Shown: in pieces, positions 23,471 to 35,004 of the stretch
How positions within the stretch are numbered: the stretch's first letter is position 1
Layout of the letters: every line of letters begins with the position of its first letter
Assembly (NCBI GenBank): GCA_964019155.1
Contig: OZ025240.1
Location: 21,050,021 to 21,114,020, forward strand
Reading direction: 5' to 3'
Source: Osedax fenrisi
Taxonomy: Eukaryota; Annelida; Polychaeta; Sabellida; Siboglinidae
DNA length: 64,000 nt
The notes under the pieces: model-generated
What the model saw: only the letters and a program-made list of their open reading frames with translations
Database searches by the model: none
Told to the model about the DNA's origin: nothing
Translations under genes and position numbers: made by a program

Positions 23471-24171
23471 TATGATTTATTTTATTTATTTATATCATTT
23501 AGTTCATATTTAAAAATAAAAAAAGAAGTCATTCACACTTTATATTAATAATATTAACTAGTTTATTTTGTTAATTATTATATTATGCTTCTCAAAATAA
23601 TATATTCGTAACATATTTTAAAATATATGCTATTTCATTCAGACAGTTGACAAATCTGATATTAGTATGCTTTATAGTACACTTATATACTTTAGTAATA
23701 CATGTGGTATAATAATCTTTCCTACGATCACCTATTTATGTTTTATTTTATATTAACTATACTATGTTTATTTAATAAATATCATTATTATATAATAAAA
23801 TGCATAATTAAACATCATATTTTACAATTAAACTAGAATATAAATATAATTGCATCTCTAATGATGGATATATAGTATTTAACAATTATATTATATTATT
23901 AATAAACACTAAATTAAACAATATCACATAAAATAGATAAATGTATTAAATTAAATATATTTATTACATATATATGTATATATATGTGTGTATGTATGTG
24001 TTTATTTATAATATGTTTTATAATATGAATTATAAAACTGTATATACAATATATATGGATATGCATATATGTTACACATAATGTTTATATGTATATATGT
24101 AAAATGTATATGTGTATTTATATATTAGGTTCATTACATTTATTGATAACAAAAATAACATAATAATATAT

Positions 24172-24214
<43 letters not shown>

Positions 24215-24287
24215 TATGCATATATAAACATGTTTATAAACTATATTCATAATATATGTATAATTAATATAGTTGACTATACTTCAG
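22700..24287. other. Intronic AT-rich DNA with (TA)n tracts
   Basis: (TA)n tracts at about 22915-22942, 23437-23472 and 24179-24210. A TTCAG-preceded open stretch at 23642-23755 encodes a hydrophobic peptide, but its phase does not fit the neighbouring exons. Extra exons may have been missed. Confidence 0.4.
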
Positions 24288-24338
24288 GAAGAACAAATAA
24301 AGTGATAAACATAACAATACTAGATACCGATGATACAG
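24288..24338 (+). CDS. LRR gene, short exon 3 (juxtamembrane)
   Basis: 51-nt exon preceded by TACTTCAG and followed by GTATGTGCG. It is phase 1 on both sides, like the two stalk exons, and open in the phase required by the gene model. It encodes about 17 polar residues ending in DTDDT. Small size makes chance possible, but the splice sites and phase agree. Confidence 0.45.
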
Positions 24339-24406
24339 GTATGTGCGCTTATAGGTATTGATAGGTATGTGCGCTTATAGGTATTGATAGGTATGTGCGC
24401 TTATAG
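24338..24406. repeat. 26-bp tandem repeat (about 2.7 units) spanning a splice donor
   Basis: The unit begins GGTATGTGCGCTTATAGG and is repeated without change, the third copy partial. Each unit carries the same GTATGT donor-like sequence as exon 24288-24338. Confidence 0.9.
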
Positions 24407-24472
24407 AATTATATTGAAATTAACGTAGATAAAGTTAAATATCAAATAAAATTAAATTAATTAGAGATATTA

Positions 24473-24512
<40 letters not shown>

Positions 24513-25599
24513 TAATATGAATATATGTATACATAAATATATTTACTTTACTATGCAGGTATTAATAAATGTAAATTATATAATATGTGTATATTATATA
24601 ATATCAATAACATTATAATTAACGAATATCAATGAATGTAATATTAATATTAATATTATTATATAATTGTGATTGTTCTGTTGATTAATTATATAATGGA
24701 CAGGGTAACCTTGCCGAGTTTACATGTAAAAGAAGGGGAAAACGAGGGTCACTAAAATGACTAATACTTTTAAACAAATGCACCTAATTTTCACCTAATT
24801 TAGTTACCCATAAATAGCTATTTATCATATCTATAAAATCTATATCTAAATATATAATCTACAATGTAATCATATAAAACATATAATAGACGGGATATCG
24901 GTTACCAACAATATTTTATTTTTGTATTTTTGTTTGTTTTTGTTATCAACTTTTTTTATAATATTTATAAATAGTATATTAAAAAAATTCATTATTACAT
25001 TATAATAGGATAGCTTATTATCAGTAATATCATGTATATATATATACATAGACATTTTTTACAATGAGTGAAGCAATCGACAAAAGTAGTATTAGTTTGA
25101 CAAAAAAAATCAAATAAAAAGTTATTAGTTATAGCCTTCTAAAGTTGTTAACAATATTATTTTCAATGAATAATGATAACTGTATGATATTTATATATTT
25201 TATTATTATATATCGTGTTATTGTAATTCGACACTCCCTGCGTGATAACTGGATGTATCAAATAAATAGTTGACATATATAATTCTAAGTATAAAGTAAA
25301 ATATTAAAAGTAAATAATTAAAGTAAATAATTTCTAACTATTACATACTTTAATGCTAATGTTGCAATGAAAATATATAGCAAAATAGATGTAAATTTGT
25401 TATATTCTATTATTAAAATTAGTGATACATATATTATTTTAATATATGTATTACACACTTATATATATACTCTCGATTAAATGTGGTTTACCATAAGTTT
25501 CAGTTTTATTATTTTTAATGTACATAAATTATTTACCTAATATAATTAATAAATCCAATTTTACTCTTTTTGATACCACTTTAACATTTTAGTTACATA

Positions 25600-25761
25600 A
25601 TTTAAATGATCTAGAAACTGAAATAAATTCTACTCTAGTTTTAATCTATGGCTGGCTGCGGTAATAAGCATGTTCTTAATATTTACAAAATACAATTCAT
25701 TTTATTCCACCGCACAAGAGTTAAACATAAAATATATGTTTATAATATATAACAGGCAGTA
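25600..25761 (+). pseudogene. LINE RT fragment inside the intron
   Basis: Two adjoining frames read LETEINSTL...IYGWL and then NKHVLNIYKIQFILFHRTR. This matches the post-YADD block (WL..NKLSLN..KT....F) of CR1/Jockey-type RTs. A frameshift lies at about 25660. Short and old. Confidence 0.45.
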
Positions 25762-25847
25762 TGTACATATTGTTCAATTTGTAAGTTATAGTCGTGTTTT
25801 TACTATTTTTACCATTTACTCTTCGTATTAATTATATCTATATATAG

Positions 25848-25892
25848 GTCAGCTCTCGTGTCCTCGATGCACACACACGACCTGACTATTGT
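25848..25892. repeat. Imperfect hairpin
   Basis: GTCAG..TCGTGT pairs with ACACGA.CCTGAC around a loop of about 11 nt, in an otherwise AT-only region. Confidence 0.5.
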
Positions 25893-26394
25893 TAGAAACA
25901 CCACATTGACAAGTTATATGGATATATTTTCATAAAATACATCCCCATAAGACAACATTAACAACATAATAAGTTCTATATAACCAATATAAGATTTCTA
26001 ATATACGTTAAATTTTCATAATCTCATTAATCTTCTATAACTTGATTATAATACTACCAATTAAATTATAATTATATTATAAAAAAATATATGTTGTACT
26101 AGCTGGGATAATATTTGGGGTAATAATTGGATAATAAATGTTATAGAATGTTAAATATAATTTACAATTCAGTATTAAAAGTTAAATATTTACTTTGCTA
26201 TTATTTCTTAATTTAATAAATATCATATATGAAACACTCTAATATATATATGGTATAATCTTATACCTATTTACATTACGTCATTAAAAAATATATATAT
26301 ACATATATTTAAAAAAAGTCTACAATTTAAAATTATATTATCATATAATTATGTATAACCATCTAATTTATAATACATTTTATTAGGAAAACCT

Positions 26395-26442
26395 ACATTC
26401 ACTCTAATATAATACTTATAAGTATTATATTAGAGTGAATGT
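26395..26442. repeat. 48-bp perfect palindrome
   Basis: Arms 26395-26418 and 26419-26442 are exact reverse complements with no spacer (centre CTTATAAG). No mismatch is seen. It lies in the intron before the TM exon. Confidence 0.97.
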
Positions 26443-26460
26443 TTATTAGTATCTAATTAT

Positions 26461-26492
<32 letters not shown>

Positions 26493-26639
26493 TTTAAAAT
26501 ATTAATTCCTAATATATATATATATTATGTATTGACAACAATTTATGAAAATCTTACATTTATCTATTTTATCATAATGATTATGATGCTAATTATATAT
26601 ATATATATATATATAAATATAGGTAAAATAATAATAATT

Positions 26640-26645
26640 TTAAAT

Positions 26646-26692
<47 letters not shown>

Positions 26693-26783
26693 AGACATAC
26701 CTTGTATATTTCTAAATGAAAAGATATATAAATACATATATATTTAAAAATACTTAACACAAGGTCAAACTCTACATTTTATA

Positions 26784-26840
<57 letters not shown>
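26640..26840. repeat. (TA)n tracts
   Basis: Two long TA dinucleotide runs (about 26651-26688 and 26789-26840). Any ORF here is an artefact of the repeat. Confidence 0.9.
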
Positions 26841-26847
<7 letters not shown>

Positions 26848-26875
26848 CCCCTAATATATTTCAAATAATTTATAG

Positions 26876-26966
26876 AAACAGATACAATATCAACTACGTA
26901 TTTGGTCATATTAATTTGTATAATATTTACACTTTTCAATATCATATTCAATATAGAATATAGAAG
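26876..26966 (+). CDS. LRR gene, transmembrane exon
   Basis: 91-nt exon between ATTTATAG and AGAAG|GTAATC. It enters in phase 1, as required by the preceding exons, and leaves in phase 2. The product has a Thr-containing start, a strongly hydrophobic segment (YLVILICIIFTLFNIIF) and then a charged end (IEYR), as for a single-pass type I protein with the stop-transfer charge on the cytoplasmic side. Confidence 0.6.
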
Positions 26967-27286
26967 GTAATCTCTTGATCATACACCTTTAAATTAAATA
27001 TAAATATTAAAATTAATTTAATAAAATTATTAAATTTCAAATATATATATAGGTTTATTTATTATTTAACTATGATTTTTATATTATTAAATGTAATCAT
27101 AAGATACTGTGTTCTTGCAAAATTTAAATTATTAATTTATTCCAAGATTAACAAAGTTTATATGTGTAATAACTACAATATTAAAAAATAAATTAGGAGT
27201 ATAATTATTAAATATATGAGAAGAACGTAATTGGTTTGGTTATTTGTATTATTAATAATTTTAATATGTTATTATAATATTTCTAA

Positions 27287-27408
27287 AGGGGGTACCCACT
27301 ACAATATTTTCCGGCAACTTGCCTGAAATATTGTAACTTTAAAAAATGTTCTATCAAATTGTAATGTGATACCCCCTAGCAAGTTATTATATGTCAGGCA
27401 AGTTGTCG
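27287..27408. mobile_element. Small inverted-repeat element (MITE-like) with nested repeats
   Basis: Outer pair AGGGGGTA (27287) and TACCCCCT (ends 27377) extends for about 20 bp with a few mismatches. A second pair, CCGGCAACTTGCCTGA (27311-27326) with TCAGGCAAGTTGTCG (27394-27408), crosses the outer boundary. ACAATATTT/AAATATTGT forms an inner stem. Confidence 0.5.
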
Positions 27409-27962
27409 TAAAGTAAAGAAGTTTCTCACAAAACTTGTAGTTCAGATATTAAAAAATCATTTTAAAGTTAAAATATTTACGGCTTAAAATTCCCCCCTTA
27501 ATAAAAATATTTGTATTTTATATAATAACACAATTATGAACAATTGAACTACACATTCTGGTAGTTATAAATAACCATTTTGCAATATAGTAATATTTTA
27601 AATTACATATAATTATCTAACCATATATTTACATTAAATATAATAAGATATTGTGAGTTTAATATTTAATATTTAATTAATATTAATATTCATAAACGTA
27701 ATACTAATATTGGTTATTCGTATGTTGTTTATAATATATATATATATTATCTATACTCAATAGATTTAGTTATATTAATATCAAGATCATCTTATTTTAT
27801 TGAATCTATAAATTAACTTATTAATAATATTCTAATTAATTGTAGACAAATTGTAGAAATATGCCAATATAAAATGTATATGTACGTGTTACATTATTAT
27901 TCATATACCTAAACTTCTCATTATTAATAACTTAAAATTAATTATTCCTTCGCATAATAATC

Positions 27963-27996
<34 letters not shown>

Positions 27997-28150
27997 TTTG
28001 TTACTAACTTTATATCTTACCATTTTATTTTTAATTTTACTTTTACTATACGTTTCATAAATGTTCGTTAGGAAAGTGTAACAGGTAAACGACTTGATAA
28101 ACATTATGCTTCTTCGTTTACCATGGGCATAACTAAATCCCGATAGTATT

Positions 28151-28223
<73 letters not shown>

Positions 28224-28276
28224 GTATATCAGTTAAACTTATAATGTTTCAATTATTTAATAACACGTATTAATAG

Positions 28277-28472
28277 GAGTCACACTGCTCATGTAATACT
28301 ACCAACGGAAAAGAAAGAAGTATGTTCAAATGTGTTAGCTTGCAGTGCCCATCGGTTACACGACGTACTGAACGTAACCAACAATTTAGATTCGAGTAAC
28401 TATAATCGTCCTCGAGCCTATAAGTCGAGTGTATCACAGTTCCAAAGTAAGAATACATTACACAATTGGTAA
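28277..28472 (+). CDS. LRR gene, final exon: cytoplasmic tail and stop
   Basis: Preceded by ATTAATAG. It enters in phase 2, matching the TM exon's exit, and is open for 64 codons to TAA 28470-28472. The tail has basic and polar residues, two Cys near the middle, and ends in a Ser/Asn-rich stretch (SVSQFQSKNTLHNW). No TIR, kinase, death or other signalling domain is recognisable. GC is higher than in the flanking introns, as for coding sequence. The minus strand is also open but has no family signal, so the plus frame is preferred because it completes the gene. Confirming needs RNA data. Confidence 0.55.
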
Positions 28473-28589
28473 TAGACTTTAAACCATGCCAATACAATAA
28501 CATAAAACCAATATATTATGTATATTATTATTTCTATTAAATATATTATAATATTAATATACTAATAATATATATTTTTTGTTTACTTA

Positions 28590-29625
28590 CATACTTACTT
28601 AATCATAGGTGGATTTGAATCGCGGCAAATACACATGTTATTTTCCATTTCTCACGGTCCAATGTATTTTCGAGATGATCACTAATATGATATCTGCGAT
28701 ATCACTTGTTATCCATTCTATAATTCCAGTTCGTTCTCGGGTGTCCCTGTCTTCTGTTTCCTTCTACAAAATATTAGATGATCAATTTATGGAGAGATTC
28801 ATGTCGTATTATGTGGCGAAAATGAGTAAATTGTCTTCTTTTTATAGTTGACATAAGTGATTCAACAGAGCCTATTGCTTCAATAATTGTCTTGAAAATA
28901 TTATTATTCGATTTCCTTTTTCGGTATGAGATTAAGGATTCTTTATATGATTTAAATTCGAATTCATTTATTATTTTCTCTAGGATTTCATTTAATGGCC
29001 ATGTTTCACAACCAAATAATAGAATAGAGAGTATCAGAGATTTGTATAAATTATTCTGGGTAGGATTACATAATAATATGCTTCTTCTTTTTATATTGAA
29101 CTTAGGTTTACCAGAGCCGAATTTGCTGTCGCCAATCTTATTTTATATCCTTTTCACTTTTTATGTCTATTGTCAATGTAGCTCCCGATATTTGAATTTG
29201 TCGACGTTTTCCAGTGTTTCACCGTTCATAGTTATAACGTTTGAATAGCTGTTAGTGAATTAATTTACCATGATCTTACTTTTTCCAGACTCACTTACAT
29301 ACTGTATACCTCTGAGGAGTTATCTAATATGTCGGTGAGCTATTGTAATTCTGGAATTGATCCTGCCATTAAATCTATATTATCTGCAAACATTGAATCA
29401 CATATATTATATCATCCTACATCTATGGTTGAAGTGTGGTTGTTTAGAGTGTATTCTATAATTTTTTCGAAGAAAATATTGAATATAGTTGGCTTCAGTA
29501 AGCAACCTTGTCGTACTTCTACCGATGTCTGAAAGAAATATCCTATTATATCATTAACTATCACTGCACTGTTCATCTTTGTATATACGATGTATATGAT
29601 TGACAAGATGTTTGTCATATAATTT
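28590..29625 (-). pseudogene. RTE-type LINE fragment G
   Basis: On the minus strand, from 29618, pieces read in order: SAVIVND, VRQGCLLKPTIFNIFFE (motif B region, about 29525-29480), FADNIDLMAGSIPELQ (YADD block with N for the second D, about 29392-29345) and the C-terminal blocks FRHIIRHESLHK and GNRRQGHPR (about 28800-28725). It lacks the endonuclease and the first half of RT. Many stops. Same clade as copies C and D, but a separate insertion downstream of the LRR gene. Confidence 0.75.
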
Positions 29626-30196
29626 TAAATATTAAATAAATGAGATAAAATACAGTTAAATAATAGATAAAACAATGTATTTAAATAATAATGAATTGAA
29701 TACATCATTATATTATCTGTGTTTTGATTTAGACAGTATTAATATATTTTCATTTTTCTATTCATTTTTAGATTAAATGTAACTTGTATCTTTGAATATG
29801 TGATTAATTAAATCTATCAAATGATCCAGATTTATTTATAAATTAAATAATTTGTTTTCTAATAGTAGAAAAGTAAAATTATAATGGTTTGCATTAAATA
29901 AATCTGATCATCTATTATCGATTAATATACAACAATGGCCTTTATATGTATTAAACTGCTTATCAATGTACAATATATGTTATTATGTAATATATTTTTC
30001 TATTTTTTACTAGACATTATTTTAGAAACTTTTAATATATTTTATATTTTTGTTGAAGACAAATTAAATAATGTATACATTATATACTATCCTTTATACT
30101 CAATTAAGACCAATCTTAAATATCTAAACAATCATGGTTTATCTAAATCATTATTACAATTTATTTTGTAATATGTATATACAAATATTTCATATA
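29626..30196. other. AT-rich spacer with one unassigned ORF
   Basis: A 78-codon plus frame at 29935-30171 is hydrophobic and matches nothing I recognise; probably chance or LINE decay. Confidence 0.4.
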
Positions 30197-31070
30197 TGTT
30201 CCTGTTCTAGAGTGGTTTAAATCATATATAAAATATCGATTTTTTTACTTTTTTGATAAAGCTTATGCTGATGATCTACAAATATACACTGATGTTCCGA
30301 ACGATTCTGATGCATATGTAAACCTATCAAACTGTTTAAAATATATTATTGAGTGGTTTAACTTGAATTAACTGAAACTGAATCCTGTAAAAACTCAAAT
30401 AGGGGAAAGTAACCGAATACGGACACTCTCGGTATATATTAAATAAAATGATTAAATACAATTTTAAAATCACAATAACACATATATCATATAATATTAG
30501 TATATTGAAATTTTTGAATACAAATATTTAGTCATACAATTTTAAGACCATGTATTGTTAAAGTATCCATATTATGTTACAACCATAATATGTATTAATA
30601 CAAATAATACGTCAATATACAATAAACACCAATTCATGTTAAATACACAAATTATTGATCTCACTGAACAAGTTCACAATCTATTAGTCATTGTTATTTT
30701 AAACACAAATTTTGAATGATTTATAAATTTTAAAAAATATCTTTTAGAACGATATACAACTTACCATATAGATCTATAAACTATGCTATATGTATTACTA
30801 GCCTGAAGAAAAAATTATATTGATTCAAAGTTTCTTCGCGTATAAAATACAATCTATATATAGCTAGTACTAATATTAGACTACAACACATCTTGCCTAC
30901 CATCATCTTACGCCTTCATATTTAACTGAACTAATACAGCTCCATATATATGAGCGAAGCTTAAGAAATGTCCATTTACATCGACTAAAGCTAAGCTAAA
31001 AACTTAATTATTCATTGACGACTGAACTTTATTAATTTTCAATAAGTTCTCTATATGTAGATAGTATATA
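30197..31070 (+). pseudogene. CR1-like LINE relic J, interrupted by a mini TIR element
   Basis: Pieces in order: VLEWFKSYIKYR (about 30207-30245), a deletion, AYADDLQIYTDV (about 30263) and NLSNCLKYIIEWFNLN with LKLNPVKTQ (about 30330-30395). After the inserted element (30400-30586) the C-terminal block appears with SYLTELIQLHIYERSLRNVHLH (about 30915-30990). Typical of CR1/L2-type C-termini (SYL..L, RSLRS). Heavily decayed. Confidence 0.6.
30400..30586 (+). mobile_element. TIR element family 1, internally deleted copy iii
   Basis: A 5' terminus of about 35 bp (TAGGGGAAAGTAACCGAATA, then CGGACACTCTC) is joined directly to the last 150 bp of the family (compare 49507-49665). The right terminus is decayed (GTATCCATATTATGTTAC). 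At about 187 bp it is a MITE-sized derivative inserted into LINE J. Confidence 0.75.
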
Positions 31071-31580
31071 CTATTATTAATATATATTATATTTAAATGG
31101 TGTTAACATAATGTTAATAATAATAATAATATACAATTAGATAATCATTAGTATCATATATCAATACACATTTTATAATGGTTGAATATACTATTAGTTA
31201 TTTAAATATTATCAATAATTGTATTACTTTATTTAATAAAATGGTAAGATAAATATAACTAAACCTATTGAGTATATAGTATCAACAAAATGAAGAATCA
31301 CTATTAATAGTATTGGTATAAAGATTGATATCAAACATTTTAGAGTTATATTTCTTTTGAATAATATATTTGACCCCATTACTAACCGTTTGTTAATGAT
31401 CCCAATGCCGATATTTTGTATTTATATTCATATGTATTTATGTATCACCAATGTATACATCTGAAGTTATTATAATTACTATTATATCGGTATGTATAGT
31501 GGTATACCAAATATTATGGATATATTCATTATATATGCATTTATGTGTAATTCAATATAATTATGTAGGTAAATATATGT

Positions 31581-31586
31581 TTTATT
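31581..31586 (-). terminator. PolyA signal AATAAA for the SRCR/mucin gene
   Basis: AATAAA on the minus strand about 30 nt after the stop codon at 31614-31616. Confidence 0.35.
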
Positions 31587-31613
31587 GAAAAAATAAAGAA
31601 ATAAATAATGTTA

Positions 31614-31747
31614 TCATATTAAATGTATTCTATTAATAAATAAGTGTTTGAATTGAATATAATAAACTAACAATCGGAACACTACCATCAAACCTAATAT
31701 ACTAATAACAAAAAGTGTAGCCTTCAGAATTGGCCTAGCATTTGAAT
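31614..31747 (-). CDS. SRCR/mucin-like gene, transmembrane exon and stop
   Basis: On the minus strand ACTAAACAG precedes 31747. The exon enters in phase 1, exactly the phase left by the Thr-rich exon, and encodes 43 codons to TGA 31614-31616. Residues about 9-31 form a hydrophobic segment (ATLFVISILGLMVVFRLLVY) followed by a short basic tail (QFKHLF, NRI). This predicts a type I membrane anchor with a very short cytoplasmic tail. The match of acceptor, phase, hydrophobic span and AATAAA makes chance less likely, although it is unconfirmed. Confidence 0.55.
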
Positions 31748-31929
31748 CTGTTTAGTAATGTGTTAAGTTAATGGTATGATTATTATATAGATTATTATAG
31801 GAAACTATACAAATTATAACTATTGATTTACATATTTTGGTTATTTAAATATAGATGACTAAAAGAAGGTGTGATATACAAATAGCATTATCACATAAGT
31901 CAGCGTGTACGGACTATTACATAACTAAC

Positions 31930-32763
31930 CGTGTTCGGTTCGATAGACGGCGGTTACGTAATACACTACGGTGGTGACGGAAGTTCGGTCATCGAGTGAC
32001 ATAACATCACGTAACGCCAAATCATCGGTTACGTCATCGATAGTTGTTACGTCACGATAGGTCGACGCCGTCGTAGTCGTACCGTTATCAGACGAGCTGT
32101 TCACATAGCGCATATAGTAATCACCGGGCGTATTACTAGTAATCGTATCGGAGCGGGGTATCGTAATTGCTGAGTCGGCTATACCGGTGATCGCAGTACT
32201 GGTACGACTGGTGGTAGTATCGGTACTGTCACTATGCGTATGACTAGTGGTCTCTGTAGTTGTATCGCTTATAGTCGACGAGGTTATAGACGTAGAATCA
32301 TTTGTATCGTAACTAGTTGTATTAATGGATAATGCCATACTGTTAGTATCGTTATCACCGGTAGTGTTATCAGTGTTATTATCAGTAATATTAGTAGAAT
32401 AAGTAGTATTAACATCCTCATTAGTTATATAATATGATATGAAAGTATCATTTATATTATTTATAGGAGTAGACCAACGAGTTATATTAGGGATTGTAGT
32501 AGTAATAGATGACATCGTTACTTTAGTAGGTACGGCTATTGTTATCAGAGAAATCGGCTTTGTGGATTCTGTTTCTGCTATCTTTGATGTCTTATCACGT
32601 GACTTCCACCTCGACGACGAAGACGTAACGATATGTGAAGCGAAAGGAGCCCGAGTAGGTCTAGCGGGTACACGTTCCCTGTGATCGGTACATCGTACTC
32701 TGAGGTACGTGGACCGGGTACTTATGTCGTGACGTTTACAACTCTTCGTATAGTACTTCTTCC
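31930..32763 (-). CDS. Mucin-like Thr/Ser-rich exon of a membrane protein
   Basis: 834-nt minus-strand exon, open for 278 codons, between GTTACAG and CACG|GTTAGT; phase 1 at both ends. The N-terminal third is basic (residues about 5-75, including SSSSRWKSRDK). The remainder is dominated by Thr, Ser, Asp and Asn (TSITSSTISDTTTETTSH; many N-x-S/T sites), as in heavily glycosylated extracellular stalks. GC is clearly higher than the flanks. The frame ends at TAG only after the donor. An in-frame TAA just upstream and the absence of an ATG near the start argue for an internal exon. The opposite strand is also open but merely reads the complement of Thr codons. One CACGTG lies inside (32596-32601). 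Confidence 0.6.
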
Positions 32764-32765
32764 CT

Positions 32766-32822
32766 GTAACGATAGAGGTCACGGATTACGCATAGAGGTC
32801 ACATCTTACTCGTAGAGGTCAC
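32766..32822. repeat. Short degenerate tandem repeat with AGAGGTCAC core
   Basis: Three copies of (A/G)TAGAGGTCAC spaced 23-25 bp apart immediately upstream (gene sense) of the Thr-rich exon. Confidence 0.75.
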
Positions 32823-33168
32823 GGTATTACATGTACACTGTACTCCGTACAGTTAATAAGCTCATAATATATCGTTAATAAATACATAACATAAATTTTG
32901 TATATGTTGGTGAAATAATTTCTAAATTTGCAAAAATATATGTTTTAATCTATTAACTTACAGTGATATTTTATTTAAATTATCAGAATTATTAAATAAT
33001 ATTTAGCTCGTAATTAATAAACCGACTTATAATTTCTAAAATTAATAATTAATAAATGTATATATATATAATTATAGATAACATGTATAATATTTAATTT
33101 AATTATCTCTTTAATCATACATTAATACGATAACTAGAGTTTATAGTTAACCAATGTTGATCACCCCT

Positions 33169-33204
<36 letters not shown>

Positions 33205-33329
33205 TATCATTAACTAGAATAATATTATGAATCATATTTTGTTATTGAAAACTAACTGGCCGTTACTAAAGATCACTACTAATGGCTATAACAACCACTA
33301 CTGACAAATACTTAATACTATTTCTACTA

Positions 33330-33483
33330 CAACTAAATTAACTAATACTACTACTGCTCCTAACAACTAATTACCAGTACTACTAATATTACTATTACTA
33401 CCATAACACTATTCAATACTACTACTACTATTACTACTACTACTACTACTACTACTACTATTTCTACTACAACTAAATTAACA

Positions 33484-33514
<31 letters not shown>

Positions 33515-33516
33515 AT
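33330..33516. repeat. (ACT)n trinucleotide region
   Basis: Imperfect and perfect ACT/CTA runs with a duplicated block (TTTCTACTACAACTAAATTA twice). No exon signal found for the Thr or Ser frames. Confidence 0.85.
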
Positions 33517-33565
33517 GACCACTAACTATATCGACACGAATCAATTCTCTTAGCCAGCGTGCTAC

Positions 33566-33649
33566 AATAAAAGTTCTCTATCGAATAGAACAGTGGTTGC
33601 TTGATATCCACGTACTGTGTCAGCATACCCGATTCTTCTGGGAAACTTC
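33566..33649 (-). CDS. Possible small exon of the SRCR/mucin gene
   Basis: Minus-strand stretch after AAAGACAG, 84 nt, open in phase 2, which matches the exit phase of the SRCR-like exon 35005-35204. It reads FPRRIGYADTVRGYQATTVLF, loosely like the region after the second conserved Cys of SRCR domains. The exit phase (2) does not match the Thr-rich exon (1), so another exon or another donor is needed. Weak. Confidence 0.22.
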
Positions 33650-34875
33650 CTGTCTTTATGTATCATTATTTAGTTAATGCATCGACGTTAATTGTAGTAT
33701 AGGTAATATTACATAGCGATGGTAGCATATTTTACTCGAACCTTTATTATGATACCAATAATAACCGATGATAACTAATCTAGTAAATTAACTGCTCGTT
33801 CGTTAACATAACATATTTATAAAGATATAATTGGTTATTTAGTTTCAACATTAATTTATCTGAATATTAGTGAAAACTTAAATATCAAACTTGATCACTT
33901 GGTTACTTACATTATAATTGACGTTAACATATTATATTATAATATATAGTAGTATAATATAGTATACCTATATTGTATACAATATAGTTTATCTACAATG
34001 TTGTATACTGATAATGTAATACGTATCAAGAAATCTTTTTCGCTATTATTTAAAATGTATATTATAGAATAATATTAATGTCCTATATATAGTAATTCAG
34101 ATTAAATATGATATAGAAAAATTTACTAAGATTTACATACCAACAGATATTTATTAGTATATTTCTAATATTAATATATTATTTTAATTAATAAAGTATT
34201 AAAATGATAAACTAGTAAATGACAATTTCTAAGATATAGTAATAATAAATTTACATTTTAATAAATATGTAGTATATATATTTGTATAGTTATATATATA
34301 TATATATCCAACTAGAGTATTGTTCTATATATATATATATATAGAATAGCGATATATCACTCCATATCTATACAGAGTAATTAATGTGAACCCATGACCC
34401 TTCTAGAAATAGTATCGAAATCACTGAAATAGATTTATGTTTGGTACGCTTATATATAACAATGTTTTCATTGTTATATTAACTTATATGTAATATGAGT
34501 TCGATTTTACTCACCTCATAGATATTTATAGTATTTAAACCCAAATATCCTATTTATTTGTTTTAATTAGTAATAACACGTGTTACTAAGTACTTAGTTT
34601 TCATTATATAAATAATTATTTTAAAACATATTTTTATATTTTAAAAATATATAGTTTGCATTATAAATAATACATTTGTTGTATTTTATATATATATATT
34701 TAAATTTTTTATAATATATAAGTTTATTGTCTATATGATAAATTTAGTTACATTTTAGTAATTCGAAAAAATTGTGTAGCCTAATGTATTCGCGGGAATT
34801 TCATGAAGGTCTTATATATATATATATATATATTTATGTACTAAATATTTACTAAATAATACATTATTGTTAGTA

Positions 34876-34898
34876 CACGTTAACATAATAATACGTAT

Positions 34899-34950
<52 letters not shown>
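34876..34950. repeat. (TA)n microsatellite
   Basis: Long TA run next to the SRCR-like exon; ORFs across it are repeat artefacts. Confidence 0.9.
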
Positions 34951-34951
<1 letters not shown>

Positions 34952-35004
34952 TAAATGCGACACGCAAACGAGAGTTCGACTAAATTAAAGTAAGTATATA
35001 TTAC

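Noticed and set aside
23642..23755. Extra TM exon of the LRR gene
   Set aside because: It has a good TTCAG acceptor and hydrophobic product, but only phase 0 is open, which does not fit the phase-1 neighbours, and the exon at 26876 fits better.
24703..24811. Small TIR element with GGGTAAC ends
   Set aside because: Only 7-8 bp pair and no second copy was seen.
28270..28503. Minus-strand ORF with ATG
   Set aside because: Mirror of the plus-strand final exon of the LRR gene, which fits splice phase and supplies the stop; the minus reading has no family signal.
32439..32684. Plus-strand hydrophobic ORF
   Set aside because: Complement of the Thr/Ser-rich exon: Thr and Asn codons read backwards give Val and Ile.
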